Positions 32,556 to 41,437 of a stretch of DNA of 64,000 nucleotides are shown in pieces. Position numbers and translations under genes: made by a program. Source of the stretch: Acidobacteriota bacterium (GTDB taxonomy: Bacteria > Acidobacteriota > Terriglobia > Terriglobales > SCQP01); NCBI GenBank assembly GCA_027314025.1, contig DAHVCP010000064.1, positions 1 to 64,000 of the forward strand, given 5' to 3'. The notes beneath the pieces are model-generated. The model had not been told where the DNA came from. It worked only from the letters and a program-made list of their open reading frames with translations, and did not search any database. The first letter of the stretch is position 1; the number at the start of each line of letters is the position of its first letter.

Positions 32556-35500
32556 CTAGAAGCTGAAGCTGAGCTCACCCTCGAAGGCGCGGGGAATGCC
32601 CTCGGCGAAGACGCCCGTGTTCAAGCCGTATTTCCGGACCCGGTTCAGCCCGGTGGTGTCGGTGATCGAGCCAGCGTTGCCGAACCCGAGCAGCGCTGGG
32701 TTGTACCCGGTGGCGATACCCCCGCCCATGATGTCGCCCGGCGGATCGTAGTTGCCGACATTGAAGACGTTGTAGCACTGGATGTCGGGCGTGATCGTCA
32801 AATGCTCCCCGACTTGGATGGTCTTGGAGATTTTCACGTCGCTGTCCCAGAACGCGCCCGGCGTCAACTGCCCGGGCGTGATGTTGGCGGCATAGGGCAT
32901 CACCAGACCGAAAGCCTTCATGTCCGCCGTGCTTGCCAATCCCGCGCCCACCAGAGCACTGCCGGCGGGAGTCAACGTACCAGCGTAGGCCTGGTTGTAG
33001 GTGTTGATCACCTGTTGCATCGCGGCCGGTTTCAGGGACCGGTTGAACGCGCCGACGTTGGCTCCGGGAATGATGTCTCCGGTGGTGCCGTCACCGGTCC
33101 AATCCGTGGCGAAGATCTCACCCGATCCCAGGCCAACCGTGGCCAGCGTAGGCGTGATCGGCATGCCGCTATCCATGTGGTTAACCGTTGAGAACATCAC
33201 GCCCCAGGGCATGTGGAAAACGCCGCCGATGCTCAACTGGCTGGTGCGGTCATAGCCGTTCGGCCCGTAGAACATGCGTGGGTTTACCTGATCGGTCGCT
33301 GCGGGAGCGAAGGACTGATCGAATTGCGTCGAGTCCAGGCGTCCCAATGCGTAGGAGATGATGACGTTGCTGGCGTGGATCCAGCTCAGCAGCGAGGGCC
33401 GCTGGATCAGCAGCTTGACTTGGAGCGCGCGATAGTTCGACATGCCCAAGTTCCGATCGGCGATGAGGTTGCCGAAGTTCGGATTGATGCCGCCAAACGC
33501 GTAGTTCGGGCTCCCGATGGTGCTGTTGGCGCCCGCGCCAACGGAAAGTCCGGCCGAGTTGCCGCCAAGCAGCTCATTCTGCACATCGGCCTGGGTCACG
33601 GTGCCATTCGTAATTGCCGCGGCCAAATTGTCCATGGTGGCTCCCGGCGTGGCGCCCTGCGCAATGCCCAGGTCCTTGGCGGTGCTGTTGATGGCGCCCA
33701 CGGCCACGGCCTTGTTCATGTAGCGGTAGTTGCCCACTTGGTTCAGGTCTTGAATCATCAGCAGGTCGAAGCCACGATTGCTGACGAAGTTGGTGGAAAA
33801 CACCACGCCCTGGGCGAACTGATGCTGGAATCCGGCATTGAACTGCACCGAATACGGCGTGCGATAGGTGCTGTCAAACAGCGGAGTGCCGGTGTTCTGC
33901 GTGCCCGGAGTCGCATCTCCTGGGACCAGCGCCGCGATGCTGCCGCCCGCCATGATCGCCGGATTGGCCAGCGGCGTCTGCGGCAGCGCCGCGTAGCTGG
34001 ACTGGATCGCGGTTTGGGCCGACATCATCGCCGGCGTCAGGGAAGCGATCGTGTCGTTGGTGATGCTCTGCCCGCTGCCCGCGCACAAGAACACGCACGT
34101 GCCGACGGCGTTCAGAACCGGCCGCCCGGAACTGCCGGTGCCGGGGAAGCCGGGAGAAATGGAGTTGCTGATGTAGTTCGCCCGCTCGAACATCACGTTG
34201 TTATTGATGTCGTTTTCGTAATACATGCCGGCGCCGATGCGGATCACCGTCTTGCCGTGGCCGGTCGGATCCCAAACCAGGCCGCCGCTCGGCGACCAGT
34301 TGTTCGGCACGCTGGCGGTGTGCCCCAGCTGCGGGAAGTACTGGCCGAGAACCGGGGGATGAGCCAGGTCGGTGTTGACTTCGCCGGGATCACGCTCGAA
34401 GTGAACGCCGTAGTTCAGGGTCAAGTTCGGCCGGATCTGCCAGGTGTCGGCGATATAGAATGCTTTGCGGAAATTGTAGACGCCGCCGAACGGCTGCCCG
34501 TGCACCGGCAGGTTGGAGAAGTAGCCCAAGCCGTTGCCAAAGGTCACGCCGCCGTTGGGGTAAAAATCGGCCGGATTCGTCGGGTCGCCGCCCGCCGCCA
34601 GCACCTTTGCCAGGCCGCTGGAATAGGTCGCCGAAACTTGCGGCCCGCTGGCAAAGAACGCCGCATAGACGTCCACCGCAATGTGATTGAACTCAACGCC
34701 GTAGCGCAGCGTGTGGTTGCCAAAATAGGCGCTGCCGTCGTACTTGAATTCGTCGTTGATCTGGAACGTGTGCTGCGGCGCCAGCAAGTTGGGGCCGAAG
34801 CTCTCGCCGGTGTCGAACGAAATACCCACCCCGCCGAAACTCGGCACGCCCGGAATCGGCACCGAGATGATGTGGTTGAACATGTCCAGGTGGCCGTAAT
34901 GGAACTCATTGGTGAAGCGGGACGTGCTCCAGTCCACCGTGAACTCGTTGGCGGGCGACTCATTCTCGTTTTGGAACGGCTGCAACGATGTGCCGCCGAC
35001 CACTGACGGCGGCACCAGCAGAGCGGAATCGTCATTGAACCAGTCGAAGATGTGCACCGACGGCGTCACCTGCCAATCCAGCCGCGCCGAGCCCATCTTC
35101 TCCTCGCCCGGCGTGGGGAAGAAACCGGTGAAATTGGGGAAATCCGGCATCGCCACCGAGGACATCGCGTCGTCATAACGGCGCTCGCCGCTGACGAAGA
35201 AGAACAGCTTGTTCCTCCACAGCGGGCCGCCGAAATCCAAACCGTCATTGTTTTCCTTGAACGGCGGCTTGGTCGGGCTCAGCGTCGGGTTGGCGGCGAA
35301 GCGGGCGCTGCGGTAGAGGGCGAAACCGCCGCCATGCCAGCCGTTGGTGCCGGTGCGGGTGTCAATGTTCACCTGGCCGGTGTTGCCGATGTCGGAGGAA
35401 GTGTCGCCGGAGGACTGGCTGACCTGAAACTCCTGGATCGAGTTGTCCGGGATGTTCATCGTCGTCGTGCCAACGGTCTGGTCGGTGATGTCCAGGCCGT

Positions 35501-36095
35501 TGACGTTAATTTCCGTCGTCCGGCCTTCCGCGCCTTGCACCGACAACCCGGCAAAGCCATTCTTGGTGGGATCGAAATTGCCGCCGTCCACCAACTGCAC
35601 GCCCGGCTGCAACTGCGCCAAGTCCAAGAAATTGCGGCTAATCGAAGGCAGTTCCTTGATTTGTTGCCGGCCGACGATGCCCGCCACCGTGGCCGTCGAG
35701 GTGTTGACCTGCACGGCGTTGGCAGTGCCGGTGACCTCGACCGTCGTGGCGCTGCTGCCGACTTGCAGCTTGGCCGGCACGGTCGCGACCTGGCCGACTT
35801 GCACGATGACCACCGCGGCCTGCTTCTTGAAGCCCTTGGCGGTGATCGTCACCGTATAGGCGCCCGGCCCCAGATGCTGGAAGGCGAAATTGCCGGTGGA
35901 GCTGGCCGTGGTGCTCAGGTGGATGTTATGGCTCGCTTGGTTCAGCTGCACCACCGCTCCGGGAACCACCGCGCCGGTGGGATCAGTCACCGTGCCGGAG
36001 ATCGCGCCGGTGGAAACGCTCTGCGCCCATAGCATCCCAGCGCTCAACAGCAATATTGCCAACCACCCCAACCCACGCCCCAAAAATCGAGTCAT
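32556..36095 (-). CDS. Oar-like TonB-dependent outer-membrane receptor with carboxypeptidase-regulatory domain
   Basis: 1,179 residues. A signal peptide (about 1-25, LAILLLSAGMLWAQ) precedes a carboxypeptidase-regulatory-like beta-sandwich (ISGTVTDPTGAVVPGA, then PGAYTVTITAKGFKKQ; about 28-110). A plug domain (about 125-250, with INVNGLDITDQTVGTTTMNI) and a long beta-barrel rich in aromatic and Asn residues follow, ending in the outer-membrane sorting end FSF. This architecture is abundant in Acidobacteriota; ligands are usually unknown, often thought to be plant polymers or peptides. The start at 36095 has GGAGG four bases upstream. It is a single-gene unit with a strong terminator. Confidence 0.93.
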   Translation of the reverse strand: MTRFLGRGLGWLAILLLSAGMLWAQSVSTGAISGTVTDPTGAVVPGAVVQLNQASHNIHLSTTASSTGNFAFQHLGPGAYTVTITAKGFKKQAAVVIVQVGQVATVPAKLQVGSSATTVEVTGTANAVQVNTSTATVAGIVGRQQIKELPSISRNFLDLAQLQPGVQLVDGGNFDPTKNGFAGLSVQGAEGRTTEINVNGLDITDQTVGTTTMNIPDNSIQEFQVSQSSGDTSSDIGNTGQVNIDTRTGTNGWHGGGFALYRSARFAANPTLSPTKPPFKENNDGLDFGGPLWRNKLFFFVSGERRYDDAMSSVAMPDFPNFTGFFPTPGEEKMGSARLDWQVTPSVHIFDWFNDDSALLVPPSVVGGTSLQPFQNENESPANEFTVDWSTSRFTNEFHYGHLDMFNHIISVPIPGVPSFGGVGISFDTGESFGPNLLAPQHTFQINDEFKYDGSAYFGNHTLRYGVEFNHIAVDVYAAFFASGPQVSATYSSGLAKVLAAGGDPTNPADFYPNGGVTFGNGLGYFSNLPVHGQPFGGVYNFRKAFYIADTWQIRPNLTLNYGVHFERDPGEVNTDLAHPPVLGQYFPQLGHTASVPNNWSPSGGLVWDPTGHGKTVIRIGAGMYYENDINNNVMFERANYISNSISPGFPGTGSSGRPVLNAVGTCVFLCAGSGQSITNDTIASLTPAMMSAQTAIQSSYAALPQTPLANPAIMAGGSIAALVPGDATPGTQNTGTPLFDSTYRTPYSVQFNAGFQHQFAQGVVFSTNFVSNRGFDLLMIQDLNQVGNYRYMNKAVAVGAINSTAKDLGIAQGATPGATMDNLAAAITNGTVTQADVQNELLGGNSAGLSVGAGANSTIGSPNYAFGGINPNFGNLIADRNLGMSNYRALQVKLLIQRPSLLSWIHASNVIISYALGRLDSTQFDQSFAPAATDQVNPRMFYGPNGYDRTSQLSIGGVFHMPWGVMFSTVNHMDSGMPITPTLATVGLGSGEIFATDWTGDGTTGDIIPGANVGAFNRSLKPAAMQQVINTYNQAYAGTLTPAGSALVGAGLASTADMKAFGLVMPYAANITPGQLTPGAFWDSDVKISKTIQVGEHLTITPDIQCYNVFNVGNYDPPGDIMGGGIATGYNPALLGFGNAGSITDTTGLNRVRKYGLNTGVFAEGIPRAFEGELSFSF

Positions 36096-36360
36096 TACGC
36101 CTCCAGACAAAATAGCTGCGCCGAAGTACAGGCACATGCAATACCAAGGCAGGGTATTCCGGCATACTGTTGATTTGCAAGCACAAAAACATTGGTCACA
36201 CGGCCAGGAATTCCAATAATCATAGACCTTTGCCGGCCAGTTTCCAGAAACGAACACTAGCATTCGCTAATGTGGCGACCGCAGGATGGCGCGATCGTAC
36301 GTTTGCTGCCTCACGGCCGAGCGAGGCCGTCACCTGCGTTACGTTTTGCCCCGCCGAGGT
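36096..36360. other. Relatively AT-rich region upstream of the TonB-dependent receptor
   Basis: About 265 bp with visibly lower GC than the rest of the window, especially 36160-36230. It should contain the receptor promoter and the end of the DnaC-like gene's transcript. An EcoRI-like palindrome GGAATTCC sits near 36208. No firm -35/-10 pair or known operator was identified. Confidence 0.35.
36100..36104 (-). promoter_or_regulatory. Ribosome binding site deciding the receptor start
   Basis: GGAGG on the minus strand four bases before the ATG at 36095. It selects this start over an in-frame ATG at 36263, whose extra 56 Cys- and Trp-rich residues do not look like a signal sequence. Confidence 0.75.
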
Positions 36361-37116
36361 TTAGGCTTTGAAATCGGCGCTGGGGCGCAGGACGCGGCGG
36401 CGAAAATCGTCGCCCGGCATTTCGACTCGCTTGCACATCTCGAACAGTCGCGAGCGCAGCCGCTCGCCGATGGCCTGGGCCAGGGTGCGGCGCGGCTCAT
36501 AGTCCAGCGCGGCGGCGGCGCGGGGCGGGGGCGTGTCGTCAAGATTGGTGGTTAAAATCGTCGCCAAATCGTGGGTATAGCGGTAATTGAGCAGGTAATG
36601 CAGCGTCTCCAGCGCCCATTCCGTCGCCCGTCCCACCCCCAGGTCATCCAAGACCAAGACGTCCGCGGTCTGGAGCGGGGTGATGATGGAGGCTTCAGAG
36701 CGGGGATTCTGCGGGTCGAAGGTGGCTTGAATCTGCTTGAGCAGGTCACGGTGATCGGCGAAGCGGCCCGTGGCGCCGCGATCCTCCATCACCTTGCGCA
36801 GCACCGCCACCGCCAGGTGGCTCTTGCCCACGCCGCAGGGGCCGACAAACAGCAGTCCGCCGCGCTCGGCGGGATATTTGTCGGCAAAGTCCCGCGCCAC
36901 CTGCCAGGCCCAGCTCAGCGCGGGCGCCTCGGAAAAGCGGTCGAAGTCCTCCAAGGAGCAATGCTGGTAGCGGGGCGGAATGCCGGCCTCGGCCAGCCGC
37001 CGCGTCAGATCCTTTTGTCGCCGGCAGGGGCAAGCTTCGACGGTACCGGTGGGACTGCCGGCCGGCCCCGCCACGGGGCGCCAGCCGGTGTCTTGACATT
37101 CGGGACACGCGGACAT
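36361..37116 (-). CDS. DnaC/DnaI-like ATP-binding protein (possible helicase loader)
   Basis: 251 residues. An N-terminal zinc-ribbon-like segment has four cysteines (CPEC near residue 4 and CPC near residue 29). An AAA+ ATPase follows: Walker A GPCGVGKSHL, Walker B VLVLDDLG, sensor region ILTTNLD and arginine-finger region ERLRSRLFEM. This layout matches DnaC/DnaI helicase loaders and the related IstB transposition proteins; no transposase is adjacent, so a chromosomal helicase-loader role is more likely. The start at 37116 is at MSACPEC; six extra codons upstream are possible. Confidence 0.85.
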   Translation of the reverse strand: MSACPECQDTGWRPVAGPAGSPTGTVEACPCRRQKDLTRRLAEAGIPPRYQHCSLEDFDRFSEAPALSWAWQVARDFADKYPAERGGLLFVGPCGVGKSHLAVAVLRKVMEDRGATGRFADHRDLLKQIQATFDPQNPRSEASIITPLQTADVLVLDDLGVGRATEWALETLHYLLNYRYTHDLATILTTNLDDTPPPRAAAALDYEPRRTLAQAIGERLRSRLFEMCKRVEMPGDDFRRRVLRPSADFKA

Positions 37117-37176
37117 GCAACCGCAGTGTACCAAGCTGCTTTCCGAGCCGTGGCGCTGGTCAACTTCTCATTCCTG

Positions 37177-37199
37177 GGCGCGGCCCCCAGCGACGCGCC
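37177..37199 (+). repeat. Intergenic repeat family R1, partial copy 2
   Basis: GGCGCGGCCCCCAGCGACGC and three further bases match the left two thirds of the family. It lies in the gap between the AlkA-like and DnaC-like genes, facing an inverted partial copy at 37254-37284. Confidence 0.5.
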
Positions 37200-37253
37200 G
37201 GCCGGGCCGGGGCGGACGGGGCCCCGGCCCAACTGGGCGCGTCAGCGGGACTC

Positions 37254-37284
37254 TCCGCCGCAGGCGGGCTGGGGCCCGGGCCAG
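37254..37284 (-). repeat. Intergenic repeat family R1, copy 3 (inverted)
   Basis: Read on the minus strand it contains CGGGCCCCAGCCCGCCTGCG and then GCGG, close to the copy at 30001-30032. With the plus-oriented partial copy 55 bases away it forms an inverted pair just past the AlkA-like gene's stop. Confidence 0.55.
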
Positions 37285-37297
37285 GCCATGCCGCCGC

Positions 37298-38275
37298 CTA
37301 CGCCCATTGCGTGAACCAGCAGTAATAGGTCGCATAGCCGCGCCAGGGCGCAAAGGCACGCCAGCGCCGCTCGATGCCGCGCGACGTGGCGTACTGCCGC
37401 AGGCCATAGACCTGGCCGACGGTTTTTTGCAAACCCACGTCCTCGGCGGGCAGGGCGTCGTCATCGCCCAAGCCGCGCAGGGCGGCATATTCCGCCGTCC
37501 AGCGCCCAATGCCGCGCAGCCGCAACAGCGCCTCCCGCGCCGCTGCGGCGGGCTGCCCAGCCAGGCGCTCGGCGGCCAATTCCCCGGCCAACACCGCCTG
37601 CGCGATGCCGATGACATAGCTGGCTTTCCGCCCCGAGATCTGCAAGGGGCGCAGGTCGTCGGGCCGCAGCGCCGCCAGCCGCTCCGGCGGGGGATAGGCC
37701 CAGTACGTGCGGCCTTCGAACTCCACCGCCTCGCCAAACGCGGCCAACAGCCGGCGTTTGACCATGTTGGCGAAATGAAAATTGAGCTGCTGTTCCAAGA
37801 CCGTGCTCACCAGACACTCATACAGCGACGGGGCGCGGATGATCTTCAGCCCGGCAAAACGGCGTGCCAGGCCGCGCAGCACGGCATCGCGGCCAATGGC
37901 GGCGTGAAAGTCGGCGAGACGGACCGGCGCGGAGACAATGTGCGCGGCTAACCGCGCCAGCGCCTCGGTTTCGCCGGCGGTCAACGCCGCTTCCGCCGCC
38001 GCCCCGGCTTCCGCCCCGCCCCCCGCCGCGCCCTTTGCCGGCAGCGCCGCCCGCCATTGCAGCCGCGGCTGGTCCACCGTGCCCTGGTTGCGCAGCCGCA
38101 GCAGCACCGGCCGCCGCCGCCGCGGCAGCCAGACGGCGCGGCGATATTCCCGCCCCTGCCAAACATCCACGTACGGCTCGAAGCCCAAATGGGCCGCCGC
38201 GCGCGGCGCGGTGCAGACGAAGCGGAACGACAGTTCAAAATCAAACGGCGGCTCCACCGCCAATGCGCGCCACAT
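37298..38275 (-). CDS. AlkA-type DNA-3-methyladenine glycosylase
   Basis: 325 residues. An HhH-GPD base-excision glycosylase that removes alkylated purines. The helix-hairpin-helix LLRLRGIGRWTAEYAALRGL is followed by the catalytic aspartate region ALPAEDVGLQ, typical of the AlkA branch. The N-terminal third is a beta-rich AlkA_N-like domain, interrupted by an Ala/Gly-rich insert of about 25 residues near residue 90. The start at 38275 has GGGA-like sequence upstream. It is divergent from the NagB-like gene, and the two predicted starts overlap by 13 bases, so one of them may be slightly downstream. Confidence 0.88.
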   Translation of the reverse strand: MWRALAVEPPFDFELSFRFVCTAPRAAAHLGFEPYVDVWQGREYRRAVWLPRRRRPVLLRLRNQGTVDQPRLQWRAALPAKGAAGGGAEAGAAAEAALTAGETEALARLAAHIVSAPVRLADFHAAIGRDAVLRGLARRFAGLKIIRAPSLYECLVSTVLEQQLNFHFANMVKRRLLAAFGEAVEFEGRTYWAYPPPERLAALRPDDLRPLQISGRKASYVIGIAQAVLAGELAAERLAGQPAAAAREALLRLRGIGRWTAEYAALRGLGDDDALPAEDVGLQKTVGQVYGLRQYATSRGIERRWRAFAPWRGYATYYCWFTQWA

Positions 38276-39054
38276 TCGTCCCATTATGGAGGGTGGAGAT
38301 TTCGGTTCACCCCAGCGCCGCTGCATTAGGCCATGCGGCGGCGACGGCGGCGGCCGCCAGCCTGCGGCGCTTGGCGGCCAGCCACGACGTAATTCCCGTG
38401 GTCTTCGCGACCGGCGCCAGCCAGTTGGCGACCTTGCGCGCGCTGACCGCCATGCCGGACATTCCTTGGTCCCGCATCGTCGGCTTCCATCTGGACGAAT
38501 ACGTGGGAATTGCCGCCGATCATCCCGCCGCCTTTCGCGCCTATCTGCGGCGCGAACTCAGCGCCAAGGTTCCCTTTCGCGACTTTCATTTCATCGCCGC
38601 GCCCGAGGCGGCTCCTGCGGCCAGCGGCGACCCCGGCGGCGACCAGGCAGCGGCGGCCTACGGGGCGCTGTGGCGCCGCCAGCCGCCGCTGCTGGGCTTG
38701 ATCGGCATCGGTGAAAACGGCCATTTGGCCTTCAACGATCCCGGCGCGGATTTCGCCGATCCGCGCACCGTGCGCGTGGTCGAGCTGGACGAGCGCTGCC
38801 GCCGGCAGCAGGTTGCGGAGGGCTGGTTCGCGGCGCTGGCGGCGGTGCCGCGGCGGGCGATCACGGTGACGCTGCCGCCGCTGATGGCGATTCCCGAACT
38901 GATCGTCTCCGTGCCTGGCGAACGCAAAGCCGCGGCGGTGCGCCGGACGCGGCAGGATCCGATCACCCCCGCCTGCCCCGCCACCTTGTTGCGCCGCCAC
39001 GCCGGGGCGCGGTTGTTTCTGGATGCCGCTTCGGCCGGCAGCGCCGGCGCCTGA
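38263..39054 (+). CDS. NagB-like glucosamine-6-phosphate deaminase family protein
   Basis: 263 residues. The family isomerises and deaminates GlcNH2-6-phosphate to fructose-6-phosphate plus ammonia. Family motifs: VFATGASQLATL, GFHLDEYVG with the catalytic Asp, and GIGENGHLAFNDP around the active-site His; the D..H..E triad of E. coli NagB reads E..H..D here, as in many relatives. The C-terminal region (ITVTLPPLMAIPELIVSVPG and PACPATLLRRH) also fits. The start is uncertain: ATG at 38263 overlaps the divergent glycosylase gene, while an in-frame GTG at 38293 is poorly spaced from a GGAGG. Confidence 0.85.
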   Translation: MRATFVPLWRVEISVHPSAAALGHAAATAAAASLRRLAASHDVIPVVFATGASQLATLRALTAMPDIPWSRIVGFHLDEYVGIAADHPAAFRAYLRRELSAKVPFRDFHFIAAPEAAPAASGDPGGDQAAAAYGALWRRQPPLLGLIGIGENGHLAFNDPGADFADPRTVRVVELDERCRRQQVAEGWFAALAAVPRRAITVTLPPLMAIPELIVSVPGERKAAAVRRTRQDPITPACPATLLRRHAGARLFLDAASAGSAGA

Positions 39055-39082
39055 GGCCGCGCCGGGCGATGGGCGATGGGTG

Positions 39083-39114
39083 GGCGCGGCCCCCAGCCCC
39101 GCCTTAGGCGGGGC
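39083..39114 (+). repeat. Intergenic palindromic repeat, family R1, copy 4
   Basis: 32 bp starting GGCGCGGCCCCCAGCCCCGC and containing the perfect hairpin GCCCCGCCT/AGGCGGGGC around a single T. It sits directly upstream of the R2 copy at 39152-39215, giving a composite of ~130 bp between two convergent genes. Confidence 0.7.
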
Positions 39115-39151
39115 CGGGCCGCGGCGCTCTTTCGTGCGCCGTGGGCGCACA

Positions 39152-39215
39152 GGGAGTTTCGCGACCTTTCCGCACCTGCTTTGCCCCCCGGGCAAAAGGC
39201 GCGGGCCCCGCGAGC
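39152..39215 (+). repeat. Intergenic hairpin repeat, family R2, copy 2
   Basis: Starts GGGAGTTTCGCGACCTTTCC, contains the hairpin TTTGCCC/GGGCAAA (39180-39186 with 39190-39196) and ends CCCCGCGAGC. Similarity to the copy at 48701 continues ~30 bp to the left through another small hairpin (GTGCGCC/GGCGCAC). It ends three bases before the stop codon of the minus-strand lyase gene. Confidence 0.7.
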
Positions 39216-39218
39216 AGC

Positions 39219-40085
39219 CTACCGGCAGTAGGCCAGGCGCAGACGCTCGGTGTAGGCGCGCGCCGGACCCAGCGCCTCGGGCGAGAACGGAATCCGCGCG
39301 CCGTGCCCGCCGAGCACCTCCAGCAGCGTCTCGGTGGCAATATTGCCGACCAGCCTGTCGCCCGCGAACGGGCAGCCGCCCAATCCTCCGGTGGCGCAGT
39401 CAAACTGGCGGCAGCCGGCGTCGTAGGCCGCCAGAATCTTTTCCGCCGCCGTATCCGGCCGGCTGTGCAGGTGTACCCCCACGCGCAGGCCGGGAAACCG
39501 GCTTCGCACCTGCTCCACCAATTCCGCCACCGCCGCGGGTTGCGCCAGCCCGGCGGTGTCGGCCAGCAACACTTCCTCAATCCGCATGCCGACCGCGGCG
39601 GCCACCGCCTGCTCCACCAGTTCCGGACCGTAGGCGTCGCCAAAGGGATTGCCAAAGGCCATGGAAATGTACACCACCGTGCGGCGGCCCACGGCGTCGG
39701 CGGCGGCCTTGATTTGCCGCAGCACCGTCAGCGCCTCGCCGGGACTTTGATTGGCGTTTTGCCGTTGGAAGCTCGGCGAAATCGAGAGCGGATAGCCCAC
39801 CGTGGCGATCGCCGTCGCCGCCGCCCGCTCCACGCCGCGCGCGTTCAGCACAATGCCGATCAGCTCCATGCCCTTCGGCAGCGGGCCCAGCCCGGCCAGC
39901 ACGGCTTCGGAATCGGCCATCTGCGGCACCGCCCGAGGCGAGACGAAGCTCGCGCAGTCCAGCCGGCGGCAGCCGGCGGCTGCCAGCAGCCGCAACAGCG
40001 CGATCTTCTCCGCCGTCGGGATCTGCCGCCGGCAGCCTTGCAGCGCGTCCCGCGGGCATTCGGTGATCGTGACCGGCGTGTCCAT
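39219..40085 (-). CDS. Hydroxymethylglutaryl-CoA lyase family protein
   Basis: 288 residues. The family cleaves HMG-CoA to acetoacetate and acetyl-CoA in leucine degradation. A TIM-barrel with the DRE-TIM-like start TITECPRDALQG, LDCASFVSP, metal ligands in VGVHLHSRPDTA and the catalytic-cysteine loop GGLGGCPFAGD. The classic first motif (DGLQ) reads DALQG. Start at 40085 gives the expected length; the longer frame adds unlike residues. Nearby acyl-CoA genes fit a role in branched-chain amino acid breakdown, though other aldolase-type substrates are possible. Confidence 0.88.
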   Translation of the reverse strand: MDTPVTITECPRDALQGCRRQIPTAEKIALLRLLAAAGCRRLDCASFVSPRAVPQMADSEAVLAGLGPLPKGMELIGIVLNARGVERAAATAIATVGYPLSISPSFQRQNANQSPGEALTVLRQIKAAADAVGRRTVVYISMAFGNPFGDAYGPELVEQAVAAAVGMRIEEVLLADTAGLAQPAAVAELVEQVRSRFPGLRVGVHLHSRPDTAAEKILAAYDAGCRQFDCATGGLGGCPFAGDRLVGNIATETLLEVLGGHGARIPFSPEALGPARAYTERLRLAYCR

Positions 40086-40137
40086 TGCTGCCCCAGTGCC
40101 TCGCTGCCCCGCTGCCGTGCCGCCCGCAAACGCCAGC

Positions 40138-41322
40138 CTAAGGCTGGGGACCGAGCGCCGCGGCGGCGCCCCGCCAGTACAGATGGGTGGACTGGACATG
40201 GAGATTGGCGCTCTCGCGAATCAGCAGCCCCATATTCACTGGTTCATGCGCGGCCTTGAACCGCAGGTCCGTAATCAGGACGTTGGTCCCGCCGTTCTCC
40301 CGTTGTTGCGTGTAGATGTAGGGAAAGCGGGCGAAGTGGAGAAACACCTGCGCCTGCGGCGTGGACCGGGCCAGCGCGATCTGCGGCGTCACTGCCGGAG
40401 TATAGAGCGTTTGCGGGGGCGCCGCCGCCAGTGCCGGCGGCAACATGCGGGCTGCGGTCGCGTTCACCATCCCCAGTTGATACCGCCCCTTGGTCTCCAC
40501 CACGGTGTGCCACAAACCGGGCGAGCCCGCGTACGGAAACGCGCCGACCTTGCGCGGCGCGTGACCGCCGACTTCCGTCTCCGCCAGCAGGCGAACCACG
40601 CGGTAATGGTAAAAAGCCCGCACGCCGATCCACGCCGTCACCGCCGCCAGGGCGATGATGGCGCTCAGCCGATGGGGACGGCGGCGGGCGCCGATCTCAC
40701 TGCCCACCAGCCCCAAGGTCATCGGCGCCAGCAGCAGGAACAGCAAAATGATCCAGACCCAAGGATCCATCTCCGGCATGAAATCCCAGGCGAACCAATG
40801 CTGGCTGAAGGGCCACAAAACGCGGACGCCAAACGACGTCATCATGTCCAGCAGAATGTGCGAGCCGACGCCGACAAAACCCAGCAGCAAGCACAACCTC
40901 CAACTGGGCAGCGGCGGTGTTTCCGGCGCGGCGTCCGGGTCGGGCGCGCCCGCCGCCTCCGGCCAAAGATCCTCCAGCCGCACGCTCTTCACCCGGGGCT
41001 CGCCCGGCGTGCTCCTCACCCGCCCCACCGCCAGCACGGCGTCGCGGTGCGCCTGCCGCTGGCGCTGTTGCCGCCGGAAATGATAGCCCGCCGCCCAGCG
41101 CAGCCCCCAGGCGATTAGCACCGCTAGCGCCGGCAGCGCCACCAGGGAATGGGTCAGGCTGCGATGCGTCGCCAAAAAACCGACGCCGTTCCAGCCGGCG
41201 ACGACATCAATGTCGGGCAAATTGGCGGCGATAATCAGCGCCGTGGTCGCATAGGGCAGGCGTCCCTTGAATCCCGCCCGGGAAATCGCGATGCCGACCA
41301 GGGTGTGGGTCAGGTTGTCCAC
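40138..41322 (-). CDS. Membrane-bound metal-dependent hydrolase (YdjM/DUF457-like)
   Basis: 394 residues from a GTG at 41322. Residues 1-20 (VDNLTHTLVGIAISRAGF), THRSLTHSLVALPALAVL and LLGFVGVGSHILLDMMTSFG form the His/Asp-containing membrane helices of this family. Two more hydrophobic segments (WVWIILLFLLLAPMTLGLV and LSAIIALAAVTAWIGV) follow, then a soluble C-terminal domain of ~150 residues. The biochemical substrate is unknown. An in-frame ATG at 41370 would add 16 residues ahead of the conserved start. It is divergent from mscL with ~115 bp between. Confidence 0.82.
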   Translation of the reverse strand: MDNLTHTLVGIAISRAGFKGRLPYATTALIIAANLPDIDVVAGWNGVGFLATHRSLTHSLVALPALAVLIAWGLRWAAGYHFRRQQRQRQAHRDAVLAVGRVRSTPGEPRVKSVRLEDLWPEAAGAPDPDAAPETPPLPSWRLCLLLGFVGVGSHILLDMMTSFGVRVLWPFSQHWFAWDFMPEMDPWVWIILLFLLLAPMTLGLVGSEIGARRRPHRLSAIIALAAVTAWIGVRAFYHYRVVRLLAETEVGGHAPRKVGAFPYAGSPGLWHTVVETKGRYQLGMVNATAARMLPPALAAAPPQTLYTPAVTPQIALARSTPQAQVFLHFARFPYIYTQQRENGGTNVLITDLRFKAAHEPVNMGLLIRESANLHVQSTHLYWRGAAAALGPQP

Positions 41323-41427
41323 GCGTAACCGTATTATTACGCTCCCGCCCTCCCCCGGGTTGCGCCCCATCGCCGCCGCCGCGCAGCCTCCGCGCGCGCC
41401 TGGCCGCCGCTACGCTATCCTGCCGCT

Positions 41428-41432
41428 GGAGG
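41428..41432 (+). promoter_or_regulatory. Ribosome binding site of mscL
   Basis: GGAGG five bases before the ATG at 41438; it fixes the start over an in-frame ATG at 41267 that would overlap the divergent gene. Confidence 0.75.
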
Positions 41433-41437
41433 TTCAT

